From Burkholderiales bacterium (GTDB lineage Bacteria; Pseudomonadota; Gammaproteobacteria; Burkholderiales; Burkholderiaceae_C): a stretch of DNA of 63,362 bases. Below the pieces are notes generated by a model. The model did not search any database. It was not told the origin of the DNA and saw nothing but the letters and a program-made list of their open reading frames with translations. The DNA lies in NCBI GenBank assembly GCA_947453625.1, contig CANGHK010000030.1, positions 1-63,362 of the forward strand, in the 5' to 3' direction. This document shows positions 10,552 through 18,835 of the stretch, piece by piece. Positions within the stretch are counted from its first letter, which is position 1; the number at the start of each line of letters is the position of its first letter. Position numbers and translations under genes: made by a program.

Positions 10552-10929
10552 TCAGTACCGCCCGACCACGGTCGACAGACTGGCCAGCACCAGGCCGGCG
10601 CCGTCCATCACCACCGAGTCGACGCGGCGGAAGTTGGGATTGGGCGTGGCCTGGGTGCGCAGCACGCCGCGCAAGTCACGGCCCAACTGGTTGCAGGCGA
10701 ATTCGGCCTCGCCGGTGCCCGGGAACTGCTTGCCCAGACGCAGCGCGGTCAGCGCGTTGTCAGCGCACCAATGGGCGGCCGTCACGTCGCCCAGGCGCTG
10801 CGCGTTGTCGGTCAATGCGCCGGCGGCCTTGAGCCCGGCGCCCAGCGTGATCGCGGTGATGGCCAGCGCCACCAGCACCTCGACCAGCGTGAAGCCGGCG
10901 GCACGGGACGGGCTTGTCGGCAGGCTCAT
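10552..10929 (-). CDS. gspI: Type II secretion minor pseudopilin GspI
   Basis: The 125-residue product has leader MSLPTSPSRAAG and the prepilin helix FTLVEVLVALAITAITLGAG with Glu at +5, followed by the short GspI globular domain (NALTALRLGKQFPGTGEAEF). It overlaps gspH by ATGA and is followed 2 bases later by gspJ. Length agrees with the family (about 120-130 residues). Confidence 0.94.
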   Translation of the reverse strand: MSLPTSPSRAAGFTLVEVLVALAITAITLGAGLKAAGALTDNAQRLGDVTAAHWCADNALTALRLGKQFPGTGEAEFACNQLGRDLRGVLRTQATPNPNFRRVDSVVMDGAGLVLASLSTVVGRY

Positions 10930-11381
10930 CGCGGGCCCGCCGCCGACGCTGCGTCGGCCACCGCGAACGGTGCCAGGCCGTCGGTGGCCAGCACCAGCTG
11001 GCGCTCGCCCAGCCAGAGCCGGATGCGCTGGGCCCCGATCAGCGGTTCCGGCCCCAGGCGCAGCGCGCGCGCGCCCTCGATGCTGGCCTGCATGGAGGGG
11101 TCCAGCCAGTGGCCGGCTGGCAGCGTGTCGGGTGGCAGGCCGACGAAGCGGAAAGCCAGGTCGCTGCCCGGCGTGGCCAGTTCGAAGCGCACAGCCACGC
11201 CGCTGGCCCGGGCCTCGGCGCGGCCCGCCTCGAGCAGCGCCGCCAGGCGCAACGCCTCGCGCTCCAGCCGCGACTCGCCGCCGTCGCGCAGCGCCAGCCC
11301 GGCCAGACCGGAGACCATCGCGATCAGCAACAGCACCACGAGAAGTTCGATCAGCGTGAAACCGGCGGGGGCGCGGCGCAT
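10926..11381 (-). CDS. gspH: Type II secretion minor pseudopilin GspH
   Basis: With the chosen start the protein is 151 residues: leader MRRAPAG and helix FTLIELLVVLLLIAMVSGLA with Glu at +5, then a GspH/FimT-type C-terminal domain. An in-frame ATG 72 bases upstream (11453) would add 24 residues rich in Pro and Ala and overlap the gspG stop region. The shorter start is preferred because it gives a normal 7-residue prepilin leader. It joins the GspG pseudopilus in the same secretion machine. Confidence 0.88.
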   Translation of the reverse strand: MRRAPAGFTLIELLVVLLLIAMVSGLAGLALRDGGESRLEREALRLAALLEAGRAEARASGVAVRFELATPGSDLAFRFVGLPPDTLPAGHWLDPSMQASIEGARALRLGPEPLIGAQRIRLWLGERQLVLATDGLAPFAVADAASAAGPR

Positions 11382-11427
11382 GGCGCTCAGGGCAGGGCCA
11401 TGCGGGGCCTGTGGGGCAGGCGGGCGG

Positions 11428-11883
11428 CTATTGCCAGGAGCCGATGTCGGCATTCTTGCCTTCGCCGCCGGCCTGGCCGTCGGCGCCCAGGCTGAAGACG
11501 TCGACCTCGCCCTTCACGCCCGGAAAGATGTACTGGTAAGGCCGGCCCCAGGGGTCGGCCGGCAGTTTGTCCAGGTAGGGCCGCCAGTTGTTGGGCACGG
11601 TGCCCGACGACGGCTTCCTGACGAGTGCCTCCAGGCCTTGCTCGGCGCTGGGGAAGCGCTGGTTGTCGAGCTTGTAGAGCTTGAGCGCCTGCATCAGGTT
11701 GTTGACGTCGGTGCGGGCCGCGGTGGCCCGGGCATCGTCCGTGCGGTCCAGCACGTTGGGCACGATCAGCGCGGCCAGCACACCGATGATGACCAGCACC
11801 ACCATCAGCTCGATCAGCGTGAAACCGCGTCGGATGGTGGGTGCGCGTCGCGCGGTGTGGCGTTGGACTGGGGCTGGGCGCAT
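11428..11883 (-). CDS. gspG: Type II secretion major pseudopilin GspG
   Basis: The 151-residue product has leader MRPAPVQRHTARRAPTIRRG, helix FTLIELMVVLVIIGVLAALI with Glu at +5, and the conserved GspG C-terminal domain (RPYLDKLPADPWGRPYQY). The calcium-site-like region VDVFSLGADGQAGGEG is as expected for the major pseudopilin. The open frame reaches 11970 but that would overlap divergent gspC, so the internal ATG at 11883 is preferred. It is the first gene of the 11-gene minus-strand run. Confidence 0.95.
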   Translation of the reverse strand: MRPAPVQRHTARRAPTIRRGFTLIELMVVLVIIGVLAALIVPNVLDRTDDARATAARTDVNNLMQALKLYKLDNQRFPSAEQGLEALVRKPSSGTVPNNWRPYLDKLPADPWGRPYQYIFPGVKGEVDVFSLGADGQAGGEGKNADIGSWQ

Positions 11884-11936
11884 GCGAAAGTGGACGGCGT
11901 GGGCGGCGTCCTGGAGTGGTCGGGGAAGCGTTCCAT

Positions 11937-11942
11937 CATAAT
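11937..11942 (+). promoter_or_regulatory. -10-like hexamer CATAAT six bases before the gspC ATG
   Basis: CATAAT differs from TATAAT at one position and lies 6 bases before the gspC ATG (11949), so transcription would begin at or near the start codon. No Shine-Dalgarno sequence is visible between them. The -35 position 17 bases upstream is poor. This is compatible with a leaderless gspC mRNA and remains an inference. Confidence 0.35.
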
Positions 11943-11948
11943 CGGCCG

Positions 11949-12566
11949 ATGAGTTCGCGCCTGCTGTCACTGTTGATCTGGGCCATGGTGGCCGCGAGTG
12001 CGGCCTACTGGGGTTTGCGCCTGTTCACCCGGCCGCAGTCTGTTCCCGGCGGGGCCGTGGTCGCCAGCGCCCAGGCGCCGGTCAGCGGCGATCTGGGCCG
12101 CCTGCTGGGCACACCGCCGGCCAAGCCGGTGGTCGAAACAGCGGCGTTGGCCGCCGACAGCCGCTTCCGCTTGCTGGGTGTGGTGGCCCCCCGGGCCGGT
12201 CAGGTCAGCGGGCTGGCGCTGGTCTCGGTCGACGGCAAGCCGGCCCGCGCCGTCGCCGTGGGCCGCGAGATCGAGCCCGGGCTGCGCCTGCTGGCGGTCA
12301 GCCACCGCGAGGCCGACTTCGGGCAGATCCGTGGCGCGCCGGCCTTCAAGCTGGCCTTGCCGGCGCTGGCCGAGGCGAACCGGGGCCGGCTGGGCGACCC
12401 GGCCGCCGCTGCGCCGCCTGTGGCGGGTGCCCGCCCGGGCTTGCCGCAGACCCCGCCCGGCAGTCCTGCCTTCCGTTTGCCGGCGGGCCTGGCGCAGCGC
12501 CCAGTGGCGCCCGAACCCGCCGCCGAGCCGCCACCCGAAGCCAGCACCCCTGCGCCGCTGCGCTGA
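11949..12566 (+). CDS. gspC: Type II secretion protein GspC (inner-membrane, secretin-interacting)
   Basis: The 205-residue product has an N-terminal membrane segment (about 4-22, RLLSLLIWAMVAASAAYWGL) and a T2SSC homology region (DSRFRLLGVVAPRAGQVSGL, then DGKPARAVAVGREIEPG). It ends in a Pro/Ala-rich tail without a PDZ domain, so it is a short GspC/GspN-like form. GspC links the inner-membrane platform to GspD. It is transcribed divergently from gspG with 65 bases between starts, whereas in many bacteria gspC is inside the main operon. It converges on the MBL gene; a 6-base hairpin (12583-12602) lies between the two stops. Confidence 0.85.
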   Translation: MSSRLLSLLIWAMVAASAAYWGLRLFTRPQSVPGGAVVASAQAPVSGDLGRLLGTPPAKPVVETAALAADSRFRLLGVVAPRAGQVSGLALVSVDGKPARAVAVGREIEPGLRLLAVSHREADFGQIRGAPAFKLALPALAEANRGRLGDPAAAAPPVAGARPGLPQTPPGSPAFRLPAGLAQRPVAPEPAAEPPPEASTPAPLR

Positions 12567-12582
12567 GGCCGCCACGGCCGCA

Positions 12583-12602
12583 GGCGGTGGGCATAAACCG
12601 CC
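12583..12602. terminator. Hairpin GGCGGT-N8-ACCGCC between convergent genes
   Basis: The 6-base perfect stem with an 8-base loop lies between the convergent stops of gspC (12566) and the MBL-fold gene (12604). There is no T-run on either side, so any intrinsic termination would be weak. Confidence 0.3.
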
Positions 12603-12603
12603 C

Positions 12604-13572
12604 TCAGCCGTCGGCCAGCGCGATCAGTTCGCCCTGTTGCACCAGCACGCCGTCGGCCACCAGGCGGTCGGTGGTGGCGGTGGCCAGCGCCAGCGCCAAC
12701 GCCGGGTCGGACTCGCATTGCAAGGCCTTGCCGAAGATCGGCGTGCGGGCGATCCAGGCGATCAGCGCGGCCCGCGGGCGGCTGCGGTGCTCGAGCATGT
12801 GGTAGCTGACCAGCGCCCGCGCGGCATGCTGGCGGTGCTTGAGCGGCGCCGCTGCAAAGGCCCGCAGGCGCTGGCGCGAGGCCTCGATCGCCGCCGCCAC
12901 GCCGCTGAAAGCCTGGCCGTGGCCGGGCAGCACGAGGCGCGGTTGCAGCGCTTCGATCAAGTCCAGCGCCTGGTGCGCGGCGTCGAAGCCGGGCTCGCCC
13001 ACCAGTTCGGGGAAGATGATCGCCAGCCGGCTTTCCCACAGCGCGTCGCCGCTGATCAGCGTGCGGCTGTCGGGCTCGAACAGCAGCACCGCGTCCGGGT
13101 CGTGTCCGGGCGCGGCATGCACCTGCCAGGCGCGTCGCCCCAGCAGGATGCTGTCGCCTGCCGTGATGAAGGCCTGCGGCACGAAGGGCTCGCATTGCTG
13201 GTCGGTGTCGCGGTAGCTCAGCCCCGACTCGTCCCAGGGCAGCAAGTGGGCACGGTAGCCGGCCGGCACGCTGATGCGCAGGTCGGGCCAGCGCCGCTGC
13301 AGGCTGGCGTTGCCGCCGCAATGGTCGGAATGCAGGTGGGTGTTGACCACCTGGGCCAGCGGCTGCCCCTGCAAACCCTGCTCGACCAGCGCCACGGTCT
13401 GCGCTGCGTGGCTGAAATACCCGGTGTCGACCACCGTGGCGCCGCCAGGGCCGTCGCCGAACACGATGTTGTTGGCCGACAGCCAGCCGCGCACCAGCAA
13501 CTGGGCGCCGATGGAGTGCAGCGTGGCGGCGATGTCGGTCGGTGGCTGCGGTAGGACTGCGGTTCGGGGCAT
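12604..13572 (-). CDS. MBL-fold metallo-hydrolase
   Basis: The 322-residue protein has the metallo-beta-lactamase fold. The first metal motif is HLHSDHCGG near residues 99-107; a later GHDPDAVLLF and GDALWE provide further His/Asp ligands, and LVLPGHGQAF gives the last His. A C-terminal helical region follows, as in the glyoxalase-II/LACTB2-like branch. The substrate cannot be assigned. The chosen start is Met-Pro-Arg-Thr; an ATG 42 bases upstream is equally lacking a Shine-Dalgarno sequence. It converges on gspC and lies 114 bases after the next upstream gene, with which it may be co-transcribed. Confidence 0.82.
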   Translation of the reverse strand: MPRTAVLPQPPTDIAATLHSIGAQLLVRGWLSANNIVFGDGPGGATVVDTGYFSHAAQTVALVEQGLQGQPLAQVVNTHLHSDHCGGNASLQRRWPDLRISVPAGYRAHLLPWDESGLSYRDTDQQCEPFVPQAFITAGDSILLGRRAWQVHAAPGHDPDAVLLFEPDSRTLISGDALWESRLAIIFPELVGEPGFDAAHQALDLIEALQPRLVLPGHGQAFSGVAAAIEASRQRLRAFAAAPLKHRQHAARALVSYHMLEHRSRPRAALIAWIARTPIFGKALQCESDPALALALATATTDRLVADGVLVQQGELIALADG

Positions 13573-13686
13573 GCGGGCGGGCGGGCTGCGGAAGGCGATG
13601 GCCGATTCAAGCATAGCCCGCGCCTGGGCCCTGTCACCACCGGGCCAGGCCTGGAAGCGCGCGCAGCGGCCGGCCGGCCAAACCGC

Positions 13687-14430
13687 TCAGGGCAGTTGAT
13701 CCAGCGGCCGGGGCAGGGTGCCGCCCCGCACCCGCTGCAGCGCATCGGGCGCGAACAGCGCCGCGGCCAGTGCGCGTTCGCGCTCGCCGACCCAGCGCAG
13801 GAAATCGTCGGCGCCCTGCATACCGCCGAAGGCGTCGAAGCCGGCTTCCAGAAAGCGCTGCAAGGCCGCCAGCCCGGCCGCATGCGCCGGGCCGCGCATC
13901 AAGCGCAGGCTGGACCGCAGCAGCCGGCTGCGGGTGAAGTCGTCCAGCGCCCGCCCGATGGCCAGCGTCAGCGTGATCTGGCGCTCACGCACGCCGGCCT
14001 GTCCGGCGGCCTGCCAGGCCTGCACATAGCCCACTGCATTGACGGGTCCGGCCAGCCCGATATGGATCAGGTGGCGCGCCGCAGCGTCGTCGAGCGACTC
14101 CGAAAGCGCGTGCAGTTCGCCCAGTTCGGCCACCGTCTCGGACACCGCATGCGGAAAAAAGCGCGACATGCCCGGCACAACGCGGGCGAACTGGGCATCC
14201 CGGTCGGCGAACTCCTGCGGGCCATACAGTTCTTCCAGGAAGAAGCGCGTCGCCGCCTGGTAGCGCGACGTGGCCAGCAGGTCGGCATAGGTCCGCTCGA
14301 AGCGGCGCGCCTGGTAGCCCTTGAGCCAGCGCACCTGTTCGTCCAGCAGCGGGTCGGCTTGGCGGCCGGCGCGCAGCGACGCCACGGTTTGCAGATGCGC
14401 CAGGATGCGGTCGGCCAAGGCAGAACTCAT
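13687..14430 (-). CDS. Conserved protein of unknown function with an FFLEELYGPQ motif
   Basis: The 247-residue soluble, largely helical protein has no signal peptide or membrane segment. A conserved block YQAATRFFLEELYGPQEF is at about 58-75, with VVPGMSRFFPHAV later. I recognise this as a family common in Burkholderiales that is catalogued only as a domain of unknown function. No catalytic motif is evident. It is upstream of the MBL-fold gene on the same strand and divergent from the lipase-like gene. The region between the divergent starts carries a 7-base inverted repeat (14479-14501). Confidence 0.75.
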   Translation of the reverse strand: MSSALADRILAHLQTVASLRAGRQADPLLDEQVRWLKGYQARRFERTYADLLATSRYQAATRFFLEELYGPQEFADRDAQFARVVPGMSRFFPHAVSETVAELGELHALSESLDDAAARHLIHIGLAGPVNAVGYVQAWQAAGQAGVRERQITLTLAIGRALDDFTRSRLLRSSLRLMRGPAHAAGLAALQRFLEAGFDAFGGMQGADDFLRWVGERERALAAALFAPDALQRVRGGTLPRPLDQLP

Positions 14431-14478
14431 GCATCAAGATTAACCCGACTGTGGCGGCCCCTGCGGGCGCCGGGTAGG

Positions 14479-14501
14479 CAGCCCGCTCTAGCCCCGGGCT
14501 G
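14479..14501. other. Inverted repeat CAGCCCG-N9-CGGGCTG in a divergent promoter region
   Basis: Perfect 7-base arms with a 9-base loop lie between the starts of the unknown-function gene (14430) and the lipase-like gene (14546). It could be an operator or an RNA hairpin in the lipase leader. GC richness makes chance occurrence fairly likely. Confidence 0.3.
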
Positions 14502-14545
14502 GCTGAGTCGGGCCCACGGTGGTCCGGTCGGTGCGAGACTGCGCC

Positions 14546-15493
14546 ATGCTCGCTCGATGGCAATCCTTGCTGGTGGCGCTCGCCCTGCTGGCGGCCGGCG
14601 CCTGGTGCGTGTGGTGTCTGCAGCGCGGCTGGGGGCCGGGCTGGCTGCTGGCCGGACTGGTGTTGACGCTGGCGCCGCACGCGCCGGTGCTGGCGCTGGA
14701 GTTCGTGGTGCTGGGCCTGTTCGGCCGCGATCCCGGCGTGCCGCGCGCCACGACGGTCGACTTGCTGCGGGCCTGGTGGGGCGAGGTGCGGGTGGGCTGG
14801 CGCGTCTTCGGTTGGCGTCAGCCTTTTGCCGCCGACCGCGAGCCCGACGTGCCGGGCGTGCCGGGCCGCACCGGCGTGCTGCTGCTGCATGGCTATGTCT
14901 GCAACCGCGGCCTGTGGGTGCCCTGGCTGCGCCGCCTGCGCCGTCTGGGCGTGCCCTGCACGGCGCTCACGCTGGAGCCAGTCTTCGGCGGCATCGACCG
15001 CTACGCGCCGGCCATTGAGGCCGCCGTGCAAGACCTGACCCGGCGTACCGGCCGGCCGCCCCTGCTGGTGGGGCACAGCATGGGGGGCTTGGCGGCGCGG
15101 GCCTGGCTGGCCTCGGCGCTGGCCAGCGCCGGCGGCCGCAGCGCCGACCAGCGCATAGCCGGGGTGGTGACGGTGGGCACGCCGCACCAGGGCAGCTGGG
15201 CCGCGCGCTTCGGCTTGAGCACCAACACCCGCCAGATGCGCCTGGGCAGCGCCTGGCTGGCGGCGCTGGCGGCCCGCGAGCCGGCAGGGCGCCACGCGCG
15301 CTTCACCTGCTTCTTCGGCCATGCCGACAACCTGGTATTCCCGGCCAGACTGGCGACGCTGCCCGGTGCCGACAACCGGCACCTGGCCGGTGTGGCGCAC
15401 CTGCAGATGGTCTTCGACCCCGCGGTGCTGGACGCCGTGCTGCACCGCGTCAGGGGATGCGCCGCCGCGCTGACAGTCGGGCAAGTCGTCTAG
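14546..15493 (+). CDS. Membrane-anchored alpha/beta hydrolase (lipase-like)
   Basis: The 315-residue product has two N-terminal hydrophobic segments (about 7-25 and 32-58) and an alpha/beta-hydrolase domain. It carries the oxyanion-hole region GVLLLHGYVCNRGLW (near 110-124) and the nucleophile elbow GHSMGGLAAR (Ser near residue 177). TVGTPHQGSWAA, FFGHADNLVFP (acid Asp) and AGVAHLQMVF (His) complete a plausible Ser-Asp-His triad. It resembles triacylglycerol lipase/esterase EstB-type proteins. Its TAG stop overlaps the TAG stop of the convergent HDOD gene through the shared CTAG at 15490-15493. Confidence 0.8.
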   Translation: MLARWQSLLVALALLAAGAWCVWCLQRGWGPGWLLAGLVLTLAPHAPVLALEFVVLGLFGRDPGVPRATTVDLLRAWWGEVRVGWRVFGWRQPFAADREPDVPGVPGRTGVLLLHGYVCNRGLWVPWLRRLRRLGVPCTALTLEPVFGGIDRYAPAIEAAVQDLTRRTGRPPLLVGHSMGGLAARAWLASALASAGGRSADQRIAGVVTVGTPHQGSWAARFGLSTNTRQMRLGSAWLAALAAREPAGRHARFTCFFGHADNLVFPARLATLPGADNRHLAGVAHLQMVFDPAVLDAVLHRVRGCAAALTVGQVV

Positions 15494-16365
15494 TCGACCA
15501 GGTCGTGCAGCAGGGCCAGCGTGGGGGCGATGCCCATGTTGAGCAGCGCGGCGACCTCGTCCACGTCGGCCAGCAGCGCCTTGTCGCCCCAGCCCTGGGC
15601 GCTGTGCCGGGCCAGCCGGACGGCCAACTGCACATTGCGTACCTGGGCCAGCGGGCTGGCATGGTCGTCGCTGATCTGCACCAGCACCGTCGGCAGGTGC
15701 CACCGCCTCATCAAGGCCTGTCGCAGCGTCCCCAGTTCGACATGCAGCAGTTCACGCTGCGCAATGCCCGAGCGCAGGCCGGGTTCAGCCTGCTGACGCT
15801 GCGCCAGCGCCAGCGCCAAGGCCGGCGCATGCACCCACAGCAGCATCTCGGCCAGGTCGTGCAGCAGCGCCGCCTGGTGCAGCAGCGCGGTGTCGGGGTC
15901 GAGGCGGTGTACCGCAAAGCCGAACGCGAAGCGCGCCGCCCGGTCGGCCCGGGCCAGCACCCGGCGCAGCCCCGCCAGGGCCTGGTCCTGCCCGGTGAGG
16001 GTGTCTTCCACCGTGGCCTGGGTGGCGAAAGCGCGGAAGAAGGGCGTGATGCCCAGCATCACCAGGGCCTCAGTGGCGGTTTCGATGTCGGATGCGTCGT
16101 GCCGGCGGCTCAGTGCGGCCACGTGGCGAAGCAGTTTGAGCGTCATCAGCGGGTCGGTCACCATGATGTCGGCCAGCATGAAGGCGTCGACCGCGCCCTC
16201 GTTGAGACGCAGTTCGGCCAGCGCCTCGACCGCGTCTTCGCTGCGGCGCAACGCGGTCAGCGCGTCGACGGTGGAGGCCAGCACCGGGATCTCTAGCGGG
16301 TCGAACGCCGCCACCCAGCCGGCCAGATCGTGCGGCGCCTGCGTGATGAAGTCGGAAGGGGACAT
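15490..16365 (-). CDS. HDOD-domain protein
   Basis: The 291-residue protein carries an HDOD domain, a metal-independent relative of HD phosphohydrolases used in signalling. DPLMTLKLLRHVAALSRR and the later HQAALLHDLAEMLLW are recognisable. No EAL, GGDEF or receiver domain is attached. An in-frame upstream ATG (16434) would add 23 residues, but MSPSDFITQ is the more family-like start. A 7-base hairpin (16382-16401) lies just upstream of the start codon. The function is probably regulatory; the partner is unknown. Confidence 0.82.
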   Translation of the reverse strand: MSPSDFITQAPHDLAGWVAAFDPLEIPVLASTVDALTALRRSEDAVEALAELRLNEGAVDAFMLADIMVTDPLMTLKLLRHVAALSRRHDASDIETATEALVMLGITPFFRAFATQATVEDTLTGQDQALAGLRRVLARADRAARFAFGFAVHRLDPDTALLHQAALLHDLAEMLLWVHAPALALALAQRQQAEPGLRSGIAQRELLHVELGTLRQALMRRWHLPTVLVQISDDHASPLAQVRNVQLAVRLARHSAQGWGDKALLADVDEVAALLNMGIAPTLALLHDLVD

Positions 16366-16381
16366 GGCGGCGGTCTCGTCG

Positions 16382-16401
16382 GCCCGCCTGTCGCGGCGGG
16401 C
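16382..16401 (-). terminator. Hairpin GCCCGCC-N6-GGCGGGC between the EF-G paralogue and the HDOD gene
   Basis: The perfect 7-base stem with a 6-base loop lies 105 bases after the EF-G paralogue stop and 17 bases before the HDOD start, both on the minus strand. No T-run follows. It could be a weak terminator or structure in the HDOD leader. Confidence 0.3.
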
Positions 16402-16505
16402 TGTCTTCAGGCTATCGGCAGCGGCGGCGCGCACTTGAACGCCGCGGCGGTCTGTCGCCGCTTTCCGGCTGTGCCGGGTTCCGACGGCAAGACCACGCGC
16501 CGGCC

Positions 16506-18578
16506 TCAGGCCTCGTCGTGGGCCCTGTAGCCGGCCATCAACTGCTGCTGCACGGCTGGCGGCACCGCCTCGTAGTGCGACAGCGCCAGGGTGTAGCGGC
16601 CCTCGCCACTGGTCATCGCGTTGAGCCGGCTCTGGTAGTCGGTCAGTTCCGACAGCGGCGCCTGGCCGCGGATCACCATGCTGCCGACCAGGCCGTTGTG
16701 GGTGCCCGCCACCTGGCCGCGGCGCGCCGCCAGATCGCCGGTGATGTCGCCCATCGCCGCATCTGGGGCGGTGATCTCGACGTCGACGATGGGCTCGAGC
16801 ACGATCGCGCCGGCCTCCCGGATCGCCGCCAGGAAGGCCTTGCGGCCGGCGGTGACGAAGGCGATCTCCTTGCTGTCGACGCTGTGGTGCTTGCCGTCGA
16901 ACACCGTGACCCGCAAGTCGACCACCGGGTGACCGGAGATCGCGCCGCTGACCAGCACCTCGCGCACGCCTTTTTCGACCGCCGGGATGTAGACGCCGGG
17001 GATGGTGCCGCCCTTGACCGCGTCGACGAACTCGAAGCCCGCGCCGCGCGCCAGCGGCTCGACCCGCAGATGGACCTCACCGAACTGGCCGGCGCCGCCG
17101 CTCTGCTTCTTGTGGCGGTGGTGGCCCTCGGCCGCGGCGGTGACGGTCTCGCGGTAGGCGATGCGCGGCGGGTGCGTCTCGACCTCGAAGCGGTGCACCT
17201 CGCGCAGCCGCTCCAGCAGCACCCGCAGGTGCAGTTCGCCCAGACCGTAGACCACGGTCTCGTTGGTGCTTCCCCCACGCTCGACGCGCAGGCAGGGGTC
17301 TTCGGCCACCAGCTTGGCCAGGATCTCCCACAGCCGCTGCTCGTCGCCGCGACGTTTGGGCGCGATCGCCAGGCCATGCACCGGCGCCGGGAAGGGCAGG
17401 GGCAGGAGGCGGATGTGGTCGTTTTCGGGGGCGTCGTGCAGCACGGCGTCGAAATGCAGTTCATCGATCTTGGCGATCGCGCAGAGGTCGCCCGGCAGCG
17501 CCCGCGCCACCTCGACATGCGACTTGCCCTGCAGCAGGTAGAGGTGGGCCACCTTGAACGGCTTGCGGCTGTCGCCGACGAACAACTGGCTGCCCTGGAC
17601 GATGCTGCCCTGGTGCACCCGCAGCACGCCGAGCTTGCCGACATAAGGGTCGACACTGACCTTGAAGACATGTGCCAGCACATGCCTGGCGGGGTCGGGC
17701 AGGGCCTGCAGCGGCGTTGCCGCTTCGCCTTCACCCTTCAGGAAGGCGGGCGGGTTGCCCTCGCCGGGATGCGGCAGCAGGCGCTGGATCACGTCGAGCA
17801 ACTCGACCACGCCGGCGCCGGTGCGCGCCGAGACGAAGCAGACTGGCACCAGGTGGCCCTCGCGCAGCGCCTGCTCCAGCGGCGCGTGCAACTCGGCCGG
17901 GGCGATGTCGCCGTCCTCTAGGTAGCGGTCGACGAAGGCGGCGTCCACCTCCACCACCTGCTCGACCAGCGCCTGGTGGGCGGCGGCCACCGTCCCCAGG
18001 TCGCTGTCGCCGGCGCGGTTGTGGAAGCAGTCGAGCACCGAAACCGCGCCGCTGGCCGGGTCAGTGCAAGGCAGGTTGATCGGCAGGCATTCGCGCCCGA
18101 AGGTGGCCTGGATCTGCGCCAGCAGTCGGCCCAGGTCGATGCCGGGTGCGTCGATGCGGTTGACGATCAGCAGCCTGTCCAGACCGCGTTCGGCCGCCTG
18201 CTGCATCATCCTCACGGCCATGGGCTCGATGCCGGTGGTGGCGTTGATCACCACCGCGGCGGTCTCCACCGCCTCCAGCGCCGGCAGGCTGTGGCCGATG
18301 AAGTCGGCCGCCCCGGGCGTGTCGATGAAGTGGATGCGGCTGCCTTGCCAGTGGGTGTGCATCACCGCCGAGTTCAGCGAGTGCCCCATCCGGCGCTCCA
18401 GCGGGTCGAAATCGCTCACCGTGCTGCCGCGCTCCAGGCTGCCGGCGCTGCTGATCGCGCCCGAGGCCAGCAGCAAGGCCTCGGCCAGGCTGGTCTTTCC
18501 GGCGCCGGCCGGGCCGACCAGCGCCAGGGTGCGGATGTCGGCCACCTGGACGGTGCCTGACGGGAGTGGGCTTGGCAT
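16506..18578 (-). CDS. Elongation factor G paralogue (FusA2-like translational GTPase)
   Basis: The 690-residue protein has the EF-G domain order. The GTPase domain shows P-loop GPAGAGKTS at 22-30, switch II/G3 DTPG and an altered G4 motif NRID in place of NKxD. Domain II follows (HVFKVSVDPYVGKLGVLRVH), then domains III-V with GGAGQFGEVHLRVEP and RRGQVAGTH. Canonical EF-G normally lies in the str operon with rpsL, rpsG and tuf; those genes are absent here, so this is the accessory form common in Burkholderiales. The start is supported by AGGAGA 8 bases upstream. It is divergent from the RND operon. Confidence 0.87.
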   Translation of the reverse strand: MPSPLPSGTVQVADIRTLALVGPAGAGKTSLAEALLLASGAISSAGSLERGSTVSDFDPLERRMGHSLNSAVMHTHWQGSRIHFIDTPGAADFIGHSLPALEAVETAAVVINATTGIEPMAVRMMQQAAERGLDRLLIVNRIDAPGIDLGRLLAQIQATFGRECLPINLPCTDPASGAVSVLDCFHNRAGDSDLGTVAAAHQALVEQVVEVDAAFVDRYLEDGDIAPAELHAPLEQALREGHLVPVCFVSARTGAGVVELLDVIQRLLPHPGEGNPPAFLKGEGEAATPLQALPDPARHVLAHVFKVSVDPYVGKLGVLRVHQGSIVQGSQLFVGDSRKPFKVAHLYLLQGKSHVEVARALPGDLCAIAKIDELHFDAVLHDAPENDHIRLLPLPFPAPVHGLAIAPKRRGDEQRLWEILAKLVAEDPCLRVERGGSTNETVVYGLGELHLRVLLERLREVHRFEVETHPPRIAYRETVTAAAEGHHRHKKQSGGAGQFGEVHLRVEPLARGAGFEFVDAVKGGTIPGVYIPAVEKGVREVLVSGAISGHPVVDLRVTVFDGKHHSVDSKEIAFVTAGRKAFLAAIREAGAIVLEPIVDVEITAPDAAMGDITGDLAARRGQVAGTHNGLVGSMVIRGQAPLSELTDYQSRLNAMTSGEGRYTLALSHYEAVPPAVQQQLMAGYRAHDEA

Positions 18579-18639
18579 GGACGCTTCTCCTTGGGGTGAA
18601 GCGCTCGCCGTCCGCAACGGGCAGGCGGTCGGGCGCGGT

Positions 18640-18657
18640 TAGGCTGCGGTCAGCCTA
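18640..18657. promoter_or_regulatory. Inverted repeat TAGGCTG-N4-CAGCCTA
   Basis: Perfect 7-base arms with a 4-base centre lie 61 bases upstream of the EF-G paralogue start, within the 257-base region shared with the divergent RND operon. No regulator gene is adjacent. It may be an operator for either transcript or a leader hairpin. The rest of this region shows no promoter I would defend. Confidence 0.35.
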
Positions 18658-18835
18658 TTCCGGTGGCCCGACGCGCGCAAGGGGGCCGGATCAAGCCTGA
18701 CCGGCTTCGAACGGGTCTGCGCCTGGCGCGCCAAACACTGGGGTATTGCCGATGTGACAAGATCGACAGTTGGTCTGCTGTTGCGCCATCCCTTCCCCTC
18801 TCGCGCCCGCCGGGCCCGAACATCGCCAAACCACC

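Noticed and set aside
15490-15493. Shared CTAG giving overlapping TAG stops of the convergent lipase-like and HDOD genes
   Set aside because: Interesting packing but expected by chance in compact genomes; no function inferred.
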